NCBI GenBank assembly: GCA_037013685.1
Contig: CM072891.1
Coordinates: forward strand, 15,104,501 to 15,168,500
Direction: 5' to 3'
DNA: 64,000 nucleotides
Origin: Acridotheres tristis
Taxonomy: Eukaryota; Chordata; Aves; Passeriformes; Sturnidae
The position numbers and the translations under genes are program-made. Positions 21,632 to 35,272 of the stretch are shown piece by piece. The notes beneath the pieces are model-generated. The model searched no databases. It was not told where the DNA came from and saw only the letters and a program-made list of their open reading frames with translations. The first letter of the stretch is position 1. Each line of letters starts with the position of its first letter.

Positions 21632-24600
21632 TATCAGAACACGAGAGAATAGTGTGAAATCTGTTTAATTCCACAAGCAAGCAGAGTGCTAAATCATAGG
21701 TAGGTCCCCAAATGGTATTTAAATGGAGTGAAAACATAATCCCCCTCTAAAGGTCTAAGTTCTTCTAGAAAGTGCTGGCTACTTGTTTGCAGCCATCTGT
21801 AAGTGAGAATTGTTTCATCAGGTTTCTGAGTATATTTTGCTATTGGCCAAAGCATGTGTATATTTTTAGGAATTTGTTTTCTGTCTCTAAACTATGTTTA
21901 CCAAGACACTGATCTCTTAAAAAACCAGAAAATCATACAAAGGACTATTTACAATGACTGCCCACATTTCTTGAGGTTTTTTATACTAATTTCAACAGAA
22001 CCATCTGAAACATCCTTTGCTTGAAGAAGTGACAACCAGACACCCCAACTGTTATGTTAATGTCCCCACGATGAACACTGCACTTGTCAACAAGCCAAAC
22101 TGTTATCCCAAGAGATTTCCACCTTTCTTTTAAGCTGTGAAACAACATTTTTGACCAGGATCTTACCTGCTTGGACTCCACCTCTTCCCCCTGTGCAGTT
22201 TGTAAAAAGTTTCAAGCTGTCTTTTCTGTTTTCTGTCTTGCATTTGTGTCTGGGAAATGGGAATGGAATTCTATTTCTTCTCCCCAAAGTCAGTGCTATT
22301 TTTAATGAACTCTAAGGGGGTCCTCAAACTTCGTCATTACTGCAGATATATAAATAGTAAAAATAATTTCCAGGACACTGATATTTAAGGATGGTGAACC
22401 AAAAGTAAACCAGGTAGCCCAAAACAGCTTTTGTGTGACAGGCTTTCAACAGAGTGCTTTGCAGTTTCCCCTTGTTACCATCTGCAATGCAATAGATTAT
22501 AAATTCATATTTTGATACAAATACATCATATGTCAATAAACTTTTCAGAAAGTTGGGGGTTTTTTTGGTTTTTTGTTTTTTTGGTGGGTTTTTTTTGGTT
22601 TTGTTTTTTTTTTCCCCCCTGGTGAAACAAACTGTAGACCTGTTGCCATTCAGTGTCTTCTACTTGCTTTTTCCTGCCTTAATTTAACTCATGTACTGTA
22701 CGGACCCTCTCTGCTGTTGCTAGACAAAAGTGTGTTCATAATTTTTTAAGCCTTCATGGGTAAGGGCATAATATTTTTTTTTTCCCCCTCATAAACTAAA
22801 AAATTGCAAACAAAATCACTCATTGGCCACATGAAAAAGACTTTTACTGTTACATCCTCATGTGAGATTGCAGATGTGGGTGTGTTAAATACTGGAGGAA
22901 GAGGTAGAAGTGTTGAGGAAGTGGCACTAACAACTTGCTTTGGGGATGAAATGGAGCAAAAAAAGGTGCTCAGTATCAGCTGTGTAGAATGCCTGGGCAA
23001 GGAATATTGAATAGGACACAAAGAAGGATACACAGCTCACGTCTGTCAGGAAGGGGTCATGCTACAGGATCAGAACAGGTTGTTCTAGAGACAATCGTGA
23101 TGGCATTAGCAGTGCTGAGCTTGGCATTAAATGTCATGTTCAATTCCAGCTTATTTAAGGTGATACCTCTGGCCATAAGAGTGGTGAAAAGGCAGATGAA
23201 TGTTTTATCTAATAACTACTGGGAGATCTGTGGGAGTTTGGCCAAACACTGATGAAAGGAATAGAGAAAAATACATCTACAATGTTGTGTTATGGAGCAG
23301 TGTTTTTCTATGTCAAGATTTAATTTAGTTTCTCTCTCTTTGCCTATATCTTACTATAACAGAAAGATGTAGGTTTACAACTGTTGTTTCCAATCAAATG
23401 ATTCTTTCTGCATCTGTTTCAGGACAATTCATGTGTGATCTGTATCACTGGGCACTGCAGAACCATGGTGCTAACACGTAAATTGACACCTAGCACTTTT
23501 TTACATTGGCTTATGGGGTTTAGCTACATCAGATTGTTTTAAAAATATTGTTTTCTTGGATAGGTCCAAGACAGAAATAAGGCTAATAATCTGATTTTCC
23601 AATTAACTTTGAAATCCTTATGAATGAATTGTGGATTAGATAACTAGATGTACAGCAGATGTCTCTAAATTGTCCAGAAGTCTCTTAGGAGTTTCTGCTA
23701 TGAAATTGAACATGTAAAACTCCTGGGCAAACATAAGAAATTATTTGAATTATACTTGGAAAAATATTACAGTAGAAATAGAAAAACATTTTTGCAGACA
23801 AGAGTTACGGACTAGCCCTAAAGGAAGGTCTTCAGTATGGTTCTATGTTTGATGCTCAACTACTTTTATGAACTAAAACTAAAGCAAGATAATTCACTGT
23901 TTCTCTCCAGTTCTCACTGAAACAGGGGATAAGTGGCAGTGTAAGGTGTGAGTGTATTCTAAAGCTTCTTCAAAGAATATTTTTGAACAGTAATTTTTGA
24001 GTCTGGTGGTCAGGCAGAATTGTTGCATGTTATGTCATCCCACCTGAGACCCTAATATGGGCCTGGGCAATCAGGCACCCTCATGAGTGCCTGGGTATGA
24101 TTTGGAATTATTCAGTCATCCATCAGAAACATCAAATTAGGTGCATCATTATTACAATTTCCATTGATGGAAGAGTCAAATTCTCTCTAGAAAAATACTT
24201 AATTCTACTATATACTGGGTAGACAGAGAAAAAGGCAATCCCTCCCCAAAAGAACTCCCAGTCAGAGATGTAGATAAAATATGATAAGAGACTAAATAGC
24301 AAAGAGGAAAGGGGCTGAAGTTCCATTAGAAAAATGTGAGGAATTTGTGATTACTGGTACCTAGTGGTCTCTATGGCAACAGGTACTACAGGTACAACTC
24401 ACCTGAGTGATGCCAGGGTTAGTGGCCGGTCAGGACTATGGGCAAGGCAGGTTAGAAATGGTTTTTAAATTGGTAAGATGGCACTAAACACATGTGTGAA
24501 TATATATAAATTTAAAATTTTCTGGAAGTTATTTATAGGGAAGTGTTATTGTACAAAGAATCTTTGGGGAAAGATCAGGGGAATATAGCAAGAAAGCTTC

Positions 24601-26130
24601 AGATGCTGAAAGATCTTTAGGCGCTCTAATGTAAAAAAGACAAAAAAAAATTTGGTGCTGTGTAATGATGGGATTAGAGGTAAAATGGAAGGGTAAGTGA
24701 CAAAAGTGAGTGAGATTTGAAAAAATGTCCATATTTAAGTGCCATAAGGTCAAGGGATCAGGATGGAAGAACTCAGTGATCAAGAGAGACGAAACAAAAG
24801 AGCTTCAATAAGGGTTTTACCTCTGTATACAGGCACAAATGACCACATCTTCAGTAAACTACAAAGGAAAAAGTAGACTGATTCCTAATGAAGTGCTTTG
24901 TCAGGTCAGCACATTTCTGTCCACAGAATTCATGTCTAAATCCTCTTTCATTGCAGCCAAAATCTGCAGTGGAAAAAAAAATATGTTTTTAATGAAACGT
25001 TCATCAAGAATGCAAAAATAGATCACAAAATATTAAGGATCTAAAGTAGGATAAGATGAGGTTGCTGTCCTGTCTGATTTGAAGTGATGTGGGGTGAAAA
25101 TGTATGCCCCATTCAGGTGGAGTTAGACTTGGCCATAGTTTTCTGACATGTTATGCCTGTGTTCTCATCAGGAGACCACAAAACCTTCATAACCTCCCTT
25201 CTCCATTTGTATGAAAGTGTTTGAAAAGTTCTAGCATTTGTTATAAAAGCATTAACAGTGTACTGCTATTAAGGCTCAGTGAGGAAGTCCAGATTGTGAG
25301 AATAGATGATGGATAATTTTCTACATCCTTTATTCACACCTGATAACTACCACATTTCTCTGTGTGACCTTCATGATCTAAATTAGAGGTAGACTATGAA
25401 CTCATTTTTAGGGAATCAAACAAAGCAGATTCATCAGTTGTAGTTTGAATTCAGAGTGTGTGAAGCTGTTGTGGTTCTATTTTAGTCCCAGCTAATAACA
25501 GTTCATATATTCAATTTAAATAGATTTGAGTTGGATTCACTGTAGTAAATACATCATTGACTAAAGAGTTGCATAATGATCATAGAACTAAAAATGTGAC
25601 TTCATCTTGGGAAAGATTATTGCTCCCTGCTTAACCCACTGGAGCCTGCTTACCATTTGGGTTTCCAGTGCTGCAGCATCACTTCTCTGCCAGTTTCTCA
25701 GACTTCCTCAGGGCTGGACAGAAGACATTGCACCATGGTGTAATAAGAGTGATTCCCCCTCTGTCACCAGAAACTGAGGGTGAGAGTGTGGATAAAATAA
25801 CAGCCAGTAAGACCTTGTCTTGCTCTACATCTAAATCCTGTACAGACAGATGTAGAACAGAAGCATGAGATGCATACATAAATATGGTCATGGTATGTTT
25901 GCAAGTGACCTCCTGACCAGTGGAGTTTATGAAATTCCTTCAGGGAAGAGCCCTTGCAGGCACTTAGGGAATGTTGTAAGCTCTCCAGCTCTTCACTCTG
26001 AGATACAGGAATGAAGAGTATCAAAAACACTTCAGCAGAGGTCGCTTTAACAATGAGGAGTCTCGACAGTAAAGATGACCTTGAAATAATTGCCAGAATA
26101 GCATGATATGGTAAATATTCACACACAACA
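21632..26130. other. non-coding DNA right of the provirus, no gene recognised
   Basis: No exon, RNA gene or known repeat family apart from the G/T-rich tract at 22555-22619. A somewhat GC-richer stretch at 25640-26015 has overlapping short frames on both strands but no domain that I recognise. Confidence 0.55.
22555..22619. repeat. G/T-rich low-complexity tract
   Basis: Runs of 4-12 T separated by G or GG, ending in a short C-run. It is similar in make-up to the tracts at 12617-12663, 49155-49219 and 53288-53347. Confidence 0.85.
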
Positions 26131-26423
26131 AAGATGGAGAGACACTATTTAAAGAGCATGGTAACAGGGCAAGGAGGGATGGTTTTAAGCTGGAAGAGAG
26201 TAGGTTTAGATTAAGTATTAGGAGGAAATTCTTTATTGAGGGTGGTGAAGCACTGGAAAAGGTTGTGAATGCCCCACTCCTGGAAGTGTTCAAGGCCGAA
26301 TTTCATGGGACTCTGAGCAACCAGGTCTAGTGAAAGGTGTCCCTGCTTATGGAAGGGGAAGAATTGGAAGAAAATGGCCTTTAATGCCCCTTACAATCCA
26401 AGTCATTCTATGATTATGATTCT
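26131..26423 (+). mobile_element. CR1 LINE 3' end (plus strand)
   Basis: Sense-oriented CR1 end in the expected order: 'aagatggagagac', 'gggatggttttaagctgg', 'aggtttagattaagtatta', 'ttctttattgagggtggtg', 'aagtgttcaaggccgaa', 'gagcaaccaggtctagtg', 'ggtgtccctgctta', and the terminal 'attctatgattatgattct'. The coding part corresponds to the ORF2 C-terminus but is frameshifted: a small deletion near 26260 removes the segment normally encoding the NRLPRE block. About 290 bp, 5'-truncated and dead. Confidence 0.93.
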
Positions 26424-28897
26424 TGTCTTACCTAATCACATCCCAGTGTTATTTTTCCAATAGCAGATGATTTAAGTGTGAATTTCATTATATTTATAGT
26501 CACTCATAGGAGTTTTTGTCTGATATTGTGTTTGTATTGAGTGTCAGAATGCAATGCTGAGGAGTAGTCTGAGTGATTTGTGGGGTTTTTGCCCTCAATA
26601 AGGTAGAAAAGCAGTATTTATTAACTTCACTGTGGAATAATGGGAGTTCGGTAAGCATGCCTTGTGTCACTACATGCTGAATACCTTTACCTGCAGAATT
26701 AGTCAAATTTGTAGTCTAGAGACTTAGTTCTAAGCTTGATTAAATATCTTATTGCTTCATTTTATTAGTGTAATGTCCTCATTTCATGAATATGCATTTT
26801 TGCTTAATGTCTGTGTAATACACTGCTGATAGTCCTTAATGCATGATAATATTTTTCAGATTCTAAAATCAGAACTTTTTTTTTCTTTCATTCAGCAAAC
26901 TTTAAAAAAAAAGTTATTTTCATGTCTTCATTTTGAGAGGAATTTATATTCAGGGGTATATCCTTGCCATCAATTTTAGGTTACTCATGCATCTAATTAA
27001 TAGACTCTAATATGACTCAAAGTATTTAAATTTAAGTCCTATGTAGTCCCTGGAATCAGTTAAGTGTATCCAAAATTTGATTTAGAGCATTTCAATTATG
27101 TCAGAAGAGAAAATATAATATCTGACTTGCATAAGATGAAGTAATTTTATGTGAAGGTATTCACATTTTAAAACTGGGTAGTATTTCACTTATATTCTTA
27201 AGTCAATCCTTAATGCCAATCTTAAGGAAACAAATACATTGTATTTTGAAGTTATTCTGTTCTTTTAGTCTGAGAATCCAATAAAGTAGCAATTTCCACA
27301 GCAATTGAAACAATTTACTTTTAAATAGGACGGGGTTTTTTTGTATTTTGAAAGCTGTACATAATCTTGATTTTTACATTCCTACATTTCATCTATGGTA
27401 ATAGTTTGCTAATATATGAACCACTAGCAAGTTTTTTAAAAAGCAAAAATACTGCCTTAATCCAAGTACATTATCTTTTAGGACAACATCTAGTAAATAC
27501 AACTACATTTAAAAAAAAAAAAAACAACAACATGATTGAGAGTTATGATATTAAGAGGTAAAAAGGATTTAAGTAGTCTCCAATACCTTTTGCAGAACAT
27601 TTAATAACCATCACCATTTTAATAAAGTATAAAGACCTGAAGGAGCTTAAAGAAAAGTATTTTCCAGTTGAAAATATTTTGCACTTGTGACTGTGCTCAA
27701 ATTGGAGTGAGATAAAAAAGTAAAAAACTTTGCTTATAATATTCTTTGTATCCTATATTAATGATTTGAAAATCTGTACTAGAAAACACAATAAAAGGAC
27801 AAGTTAAAGCATGATAACAATGATAAAAATACTTTATTTAAGATTCTGCATCATAAAAAAATGTATATGTTCTGCCCAAAAGTCATTTTATGACACTTTG
27901 TACTACCCTGTAGCTGATAGAAAACAAAAAACATCTTGTGACAGAAGGAAACAGAGTATCTAAATAACACAAACTGATAAAGAAAATCCCTTCAAGAAAA
28001 CAGTTCACAATTGCATAATCAATTGTATGCTAACCAAGCACTGTGAAAATAATTTACAGTGAGCTAATATAACAGGAGTAAAGCCACAATTATTTGCATG
28101 ACAAATACATTCATGAAATCTGGAGTTTTCTTGCAAATAGTTTCTGGAAATAGCATGTTTTTGTAAATAGTTTTATTTTGGATGTGTTTTTCAGTTTCAT
28201 CTCATCTCTGCTTGGAAATTTCAATAGATGGTTCTATAGCAAGGCAACATCAGTGTTACTGTCATCACAATTGTACCCTCTGACATGAAGTATTGAATTA
28301 GTACTGAGATGAAAAGAATTACCATTATTCTTGCTTTGAACCTAAGGTAAAATATTCTAAAATACCCTGGAAATGTTGACAGAAAATTGTGGTGACAAAC
28401 TTCTGATTTCTGAATCTGTTGCAACACTTAAAATCAAACAGATATGTTTGGCATTGCAGGCTGATAAAAGTAAGTTTGTTGCATTTGTTTTAATCTGAAA
28501 GCAAATGAACTCGTTGTGCTGTTGAGCCCGAAGTGCTGTCAGTGTACACTGACTCTCAGCAATGAGTATCACATTAATTCCATTTTCATAGCTCCTATGT
28601 GGGAAGAATGAAACACTTTTTTTTTTATAATCGTTGGTGTTTCTAGAAAGAGTTTTATAATGCTTCTGACATTCATGTGTGAAAAACAATGCCTAGAACA
28701 GGGCTGTGAGTGGGAGGAAGGGGGTGAGGTGGGAACAGTGTTGTGCTCTCAGGTCTGGTGTCTCACACAGGAGTAGCCTCTGTCAGAATGCAGGACACTC
28801 CAGGTCAGGCAGCACCCCTGGTCTCATCCCCCCCAGGGTTCCCTCAGGGACAGAAGGAGTGTCTTGATATTTCGTGGGTTCACATGATCATACTCAA

Positions 28898-28916
28898 TTT
28901 TTTTTTTTTTTTTTTT
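28898..28916. repeat. poly-T tract (19 nt)
   Basis: Uninterrupted T run after 'tactcaa'. No attached retroposed sequence is recognised on the minus strand. Confidence 0.9.
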
Positions 28917-29740
28917 AAGATGGAGGACTTATGATTCCTCCACACAATCCAATTCATATTCTCAATATGTAGAGGAAAAAAGCCTCTTTGGCCCACAGCT
29001 CTGCCTGTGAATCATTCATGGTTTAACCTTTGTCTCTAGTTGCACTTCTTCCTAAAATGGTGATCGTGAGACTTGGCAATATTTTTTGACTGTAACGCAC
29101 TGGAAAATTATAATATTCCTGACTCTTGTAGCAGGTTTTAATATAGTCTGAGATGCTTACCTATCACCATGTCAGCCTCCAGCTGAGTCACTGAACAGAA
29201 TGATCTAAGATTCCATGATTCCTTCACAAGTTCCAGTCACTTACAAGGCGGTTTGTAGTGAAATCAAGAATCCCTGGATGTCTTGATTTAGCTTTTAAGT
29301 GCTTGGTATTTAACTGCCATAGTTTCCTTAAATAAGAAGCCTTAACAGCTCTGGAAATCAGACTACATACATGTAGGTACCAGAGTGTTTAGACAGCCTG
29401 AATTCTAGGTAGAGGTAGGACAACATTTTAAATCTAAATTGGTAAATGACACTGAGAGCTACCTACAGATGTAGTGATTATCAATTACTTCTAAAATGAA
29501 AATATTTTGTTAAAATACAAACTAGAGCTGAAATAGAACTGCAGTGCAAAAACTACATCCAAATATTTTGTCTAACATGCCACGGTACATAATGAAAACA
29601 GTATCACCTCATTATAAAGTCTGCTCATATGGCCAGCACTTTGATACCTGCATGTTTAATCTTTGTCAGTAGGTCTTGTCAGGGAAGGGCTCACAAGATC
29701 TCAAGTAGGATTTGCCCCCTCCCCACCTCCCTTGTTGATG

Positions 29741-29860
29741 GCTAGATCAATTAATGAAATAATTGTGTGGACTGAGAAGTATTCTCAATTAATGATTTAG
29801 AGATTTTTTTTTTCTTTGCTCGGGTTTACAACACCTTGTTCTGCAAAATTAATGTGTTTG
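29741..29860. promoter_or_regulatory. candidate conserved non-coding element with repeated CAATTAATGA
   Basis: CAATTAATGA occurs identically at 29748-29757 and 29786-29795, and AATTAATG recurs at 29847-29854. These contain the TAATTG/TTAATGA core bound by many homeodomain proteins. Three near-identical sites within about 110 bases exceed what I would expect by chance even in AT-rich DNA. Enhancer function is inference. Confidence 0.3.
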
Positions 29861-30569
29861 GAAGGAAAGACTCGCAAAGGAACATTCAGGTGAAATAATT
29901 TTGGTCTTTTATGCAAAACTGTGCAAAAATGTTGAAGATCATATGAGGCTGAGCAGAAATTGTGTAATTTACTGAGAAATTACTACAAAGATTACAGAAA
30001 AAAGGCAGAAGAAATTTACATCCCAATGAAAGAGAAGGAATTATTTAGGATAGGCTGGATGCTTTATCAATGTGCAAATTTGTCAAAGATATGAATAGTT
30101 TCATTGGAAGTCTGTGTGAGCCTTGGAGGGCTTTGAAGAAGTGTCTGTCTTTGGTAATATTTTGTTAACCTTTCTGGAGTGTTGATGTCATTCCCACAAT
30201 ATGTTTGCTCTCAGTGCACACATGAAACTGTTACATGACTAAGAAGCAGGATGCTGGTTCCCCTTGGTTCAGTGTGTTCAGGGCACATTTCCTACAGAAC
30301 CTCAGCAGCGTGACTTTTAAAACATCATAAAATACAACTTGTGAACATATACAGGATATATATACCATGTATACGGAATAATACTACTAAAATCAACACT
30401 GCTGCATAATCTGAGCTCCAGACTGTTCTAAAATCTGTCCTTTCAGACAGACCATGCTTAAGACTGAAATTAGATTACTTCAAATCTGATAATTAATTGT
30501 ATTTGGGGACCTAAGAATTCTTTTAGAAATCAGTGTAGGGCAAACCTCTGTTGAGTAGAAACAGTTTTG

Positions 30570-30588
30570 TTTTTTTTTTTTTTTTTTT
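30570..30588. repeat. poly-T tract (19 nt)
   Basis: Uninterrupted T run preceded by 'acagttttg'. Simple repeat only. Confidence 0.9.
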
Positions 30589-33500
30589 ATCCTGAGTTTA
30601 CTGCAGCAAAAGCAGAGGGCTTTGCTGGAGGATCACAGCATTTGGTTTGTGTACTTTGTGGTGAGCATTTGGAATAGCCATTCTTATTGCTTTTAAATAT
30701 GAATACATATATTTCAGATCAGCCCTGTAGATTTTTCTTGAGTGAGCAGTGCTGGCAGGTGACTGCTTTGCTCTCCAGGCTGCACTCTGGGCCTCCTTTC
30801 ACGACCTATTCATGCATTCTCGGATGTCTCTGATATTTAAGATTAAGTACATGTTGAAGCACGATGCTGGATGAGAGCTACAGAGCAGTGGCAGCACTGT
30901 GTGCAGCAGGGCACAGGGAAATGCTCTGCTCTAGGGCGTGCTGAGAGGAAGAGAGGTGTGGTGAGCACCATGACAAGGATACTCCTCTTTGATTCTGTGT
31001 ACCAGGTGAAGCCTCACCTGTGCTGAATGGCTTGGCAGCAGCACACCTGTATGCCCTCCTGGGATGCAGACATGAGCAGTTTGTCAAAGTCCAAATCATG
31101 ATTAGACTGTATTCAGACCTGTTGTGACATTGTGAAAATGTTGTCTGGGAGTTCAGGAATTTTAATTGTCTATTTGTGATTTGCACATTGTGTTTGTTGT
31201 GTGCCTTTTATGGTCCTATCCTATTCCTTTCACATTCATGTTCCAGATTCCATCAAAAGTATGTGTATGAGGCAGGGAGGTGTAAAAATTTATTTTAAAA
31301 ATAGTTAAGATGGGAAGGTGGGTGGGGAGAAGTAATATGTTAACAGGGTTTGTTGTTGTTTTATGTTGATTTTGTTTTTCCACTAGCAGAAAAAAAATTT
31401 ATCTGTGTGTAGCATCCAGTTAATTCAGCTGGCTGTAATTAACTCACACTACTTGCTGCCTTCAGAATGTAAGAAACATCCCAATTATTCAGATGAAGAC
31501 TGTATACTTTTGGTTGTGTTATTTGTTTGGTACAACCTAAGCATCAGTAGGGGAGTTCTAAAGATTGCTTTGCACCTAGGATGAAATACAAGTTTAAGGC
31601 AAGTGATGCAGAAAGGCTCATGTTCATGTAAGAGCCAGATAAAAACTGAAAGGAATATGAGAGTGATTTAAAACCAGCTTTCCTAGATAAAAAAAACATG
31701 TTTCAGGGAGTGCAACTAGGTGTATGGCATGGGGAGAGTGTCTGAGAAAGCAAAGTTCCTCCAAATACTTTGAGAATGCATATGTCTTCTGGGCTGGCTG
31801 CTTCTCCATGGATTTGTTTCTTCCCTATCAAAAGTCCCATAAGCAATGCAGTGTTGGAAGTCAGCTGCTTCATATCTCAATGTCTAAATTCATAAAGAAT
31901 ATATTTAGTGTTTTTTAATGAATGTTTATCTTTTTCTTGGAAAAAAAATAAAAGAAAAAACAAAAGGCATACCTGAGTAGTTATGTAAAAAACATAGATG
32001 AAAGTTGTGATGTTGTAGGCATAGAACTTAAAGGTTGTGTGAAGGTACCTAAAGGGAATGAAGGTACTAAGTCAAGTTTTGGACACCTTCTCCACTCTGG
32101 ACTAAATCCGTGGTTCACAAGGCATTTTGTATATTTGTATTTTGTTTAAGCTCCATATATCAAAGACTATGGATGATAAAAGGAAGAAAAAAAAAAAGAG
32201 AATGTTCATTTTCATTATTGTAAATCTGGTAACTAGTTTCCCTTTACTGTGTCAATGTTAGAGGTCAGCTGTGTGCACAGAGATGTATCAGTGAAGAGTC
32301 ACTGCAAATATATCCATAGACTGAAATCCCACAGATCAGATCCAGCTTCTAATCCTTTAGGTAAAACCAGTGAGATAGTACATTTTTTTTTGTGTGACCA
32401 ATAGATCTGTGTTTTGTGGACAGTAAGCATTTCAGGGTGGAGTCCCTTTTTTCCATAGTGAAAAACCTTCTCTCATACTTTTGAATAGTATTTTTCCAAT
32501 ATATCTTATAATGTATATACATTGGAGATTACTTTTAAAGTTATGCCTAGAGAGACATAGCAAGGAGTAAAAGACTATTCAAAGCCAAAATGAATAAATT
32601 CTGCAGCCACACACTGTGGGAGGTCACTAGATTATTAAGAAATTGATTATTCCTTTTCCATGAATTGCATGGGGGCAGAATTCACAGCCTACTTCGTGTT
32701 GTGCATAATATTGCCTGCTTTCAGTAGCTTCTGTGTGTGACTTAAAAATGGAAGATCATCATAAATAACAAATAATGTGCATGCTATGTGTGCTATTCTG
32801 TAGTTTTAAAGTTTTTTTTTTCCTCTTTTGGTTGTCCAAAAGGTCATTTGGTCAATTTTAGTAAATGTAGTTGATAAATAATATTGGCCCAAATGCCACA
32901 GGTTAAAGGATTACTTGTTTCTCAAGAAATAAACTATTATACAAAGGTGTTTTGCTTGGAAAGACAAGCTATTGACATGAAAATGCATGTATGAAACAAG
33001 AAGTAATGTTTATTTGGGAAATTTTGTTTTTATAATTAAGCCATCTGGTGTATCTAGTGAGATTATACAAATGTCAGTATATAGCTGTCCTAGAAATACA
33101 TGTTTACAGAATACCTGTGGTGCCTGTTACTAGGAAGTTCTCAAGAAATGAAGATCTTGCAGAAGGAGTCTAGAAGAAATGACTCCCAGAGTAGATGTAG
33201 TGCTCTGAAATTAATAGTTTACAAAAAGTATCTACTCAGTGGGATAGCTGCTGTGATTTGACTGTGAACCAAGGAAGGTAGTGAGTGACACCAGCTCCTC
33301 TGTGAATGACCCATAAATCATTCAACTACACAGAGCTGGCTAAAACACAAAACTTGTCCCCCTTAGGTATTTGAGTCTGTGCCAGTTGTTTTGATAAAAA
33401 AGAATTGTGTCAGTGTAGTGTTGAGCCCTAATGCAAGGGTGAAACCAGCAAACAGCAAACCACAGGTCATACTCATACTGAGAAGTCTACAATGTCAGTT

Positions 33501-34278
33501 AAATGATATGAAGAGAACAGAAAGAAATAATTTCTATGTTCTCAGTAATTTCGATGTTTAAAAATTATTACTTGTAATATTCAGGAAATTTAGATATTGC
33601 TACTAATTTCATTCTTTTCTACAAGAAAAGTTTCCGAACCTGGAAGTTCTGGTGTCTTTGGGAGCTGGATTTAGATTACAATCCAAATTTGTTTTCCCCT
33701 AAATATTTTGTTACAATGTATACCATGGAAAATGAATGCAAATGGAGTATTTAATACTTCAAACCCCAAATTCTTCACTGCCTTGCATTTGTAGCTGAGC
33801 TTGCACATACATTTCATTTTTTCTAAGTGTGATGATTATAACAGTTTGAAAGAAAAAGGTCTCAAATTTCTATGGTGAAGAATCAAGCCTTATTTTTTTT
33901 ATTGATATAAATAGCTAGTTTGAAGATAAGCTTCAAAACTCAAAGGCTACCATAAGGTCAAAACAAAGTTCTTTGTCTCTGCAATATTTAATTAGGTGTA
34001 ATAATTCTTCTTACATTCTATATAATAACACACAATCTTGGGGAGTTTATGTGGGTGTTCTTAGATTGCTGACATTCTACAGAGGCTCATTTAAATGAAC
34101 TTTCTGAATGGAAGATTTGAACTATGACCACTGTGCTTTCACAAGATATTTTGTACCTGATATTGAACTTAGTGTTGTTCTAATGAGAAATAATATTTAA
34201 CAGTTTGAAGATAAACTATTTCTCTTTTAATCTAACAATTAAGAATTATAATGTTTCACTTTTCATCTTAGAAATTAT

Positions 34279-35272
34279 AAAACCATATAATCATCAAATG
34301 ATTTGGGTTGACAAGGATCTTAGAGATTAGCTAGTTCCAATGTCCCTGCCATGGACAGGGACACTTTTCACTACCCCTGATTGTTCAAAGCTTCATCCAA
34401 GCTGCCCTTGAACACTTTCAGGAATGGGACATATGTGATTTCTCTGGACCATGGTGGTGCCTCACCACCTTCACAGTGAAGAATTTCTTCCTACTATCTC
34501 ATTGAATCCTCCTTTAATTCCGTGTAAAGCATTCCTCCTTGTCCTGTCACTACCTACCCTTATGAAAATTCCCCCTCCATCTTTCTTGTAGGCTCTCTTT
34601 AGGTGCAGGAAGGCCACGCTGAGGTCTCCCAAGAGCCTTCTCTTCTTCAGGCTAAATAACTTCAATTCTCTTAGCCTGTCTTCCTGGGAGAGGTGCTCCA
34701 TCCCTCTGGTCAACATCAGTGTGCCTGCTGGACACACTCCAATAGGTCCATGTCCTCCTGTTGGGAACACAGAACTCCAGGTGAGGTCTCACATGAGCAG
34801 AGTAGAAGGGGAGATTCATCTCCTTTAATCTGTTGGGCACGCTGCTTTTGATGCAGACCAGGATACATTTGACTTTTTGAGCTGTGAGTGCACGTTGGTG
34901 GGTCATGGCCAGCCTCTCATTCACCAGCACCCCAAGTACTCAGGGCTGCTCTTAATCCATTCTTGGACCAGCCTGGATCAGGATTATCCTGATCCTGGTG
35001 TGGGGCCTCCTACTTGGCCTTGATGAACTTCATGGGGTTCATATGAGCCCCCACCTCTCAAGGCTGTTAATGTCATTATGGATGGCATCCCTGCCTTCCA
35101 GTGTGTCAACTGCACCACACAGCTTGGTGTCATTCAGTGCCACTGTCCGTGTCACCAACAAAAATGGTAAACAGTGCTGGTCCCAATCCCAAGCCCAGAG
35201 GAACATTTCAGGAACACATGGGGACTATCACTGATTTCCACTTGGACATCAGTCATTGTCTGTAGCTATGAG
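34279..35272 (-). mobile_element. CR1 LINE, about 1 kb 3' portion (minus strand)
   Basis: The longest CR1 copy here. From 34279 the plus strand shows the antisense 3' end ('atgatttgggttgacaagg', 'tccctgccatggacaggg'), then the antisense ORF2 C-terminus (34440-34770) and the antisense RT middle part up to about 35272. The upstream end is a normal 5' truncation. Several frameshifts split the coding part. No terminal repeat is clearly kept (only 'ataatcatcaaatg'). Confidence 0.92.
34471..35272 (-). pseudogene. CR1 ORF2 reverse transcriptase, C-terminal half, frameshifted
   Basis: Read in pieces on the minus strand. Positions 35240-35100 correspond to the RT segment around 'GLGPALFTIFVGD' and the DTKLCGAVDT region, including the antisense of 'ggtgacacggacagtgg', where the catalytic FADDT motif would lie; the aspartate pair is not intact. 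Positions 34930-34780 carry VKCILVCIKSSVPN and LPFYSAHVRPHLEFCV, a strong CR1 signature. Positions 34720-34490 carry GMEHLSQEDRLRELKLFSLKKRR, interrupted by divergence, then AYKKDGG. The reading frame changes near 34790 and again near 34490, and stops occur upstream, so no functional enzyme can be made. The full protein would make target-primed reverse transcripts of CR1 RNA in the nucleus; this copy is inactive. Confidence 0.85.

Larger units (their letters stand above)
26424..34278. other. AT-rich non-coding DNA, no gene recognised
   Basis: No exon, RNA gene or dispersed repeat family is supported. It holds poly-T runs at 28898-28916 and 30570-30588, a GC-richer patch near 28690-28850, another near 30870-31080 with short frames only, and a homeodomain-motif cluster (29741-29860, listed separately). 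A compact block at 32590-32740 is less repetitive than its surroundings. Confidence 0.55.

Noticed and set aside
34998..35234. Plus-strand open frame of 78 codons
   Set aside because: It is antisense to the CR1 ORF2 remnant and is a shadow frame.
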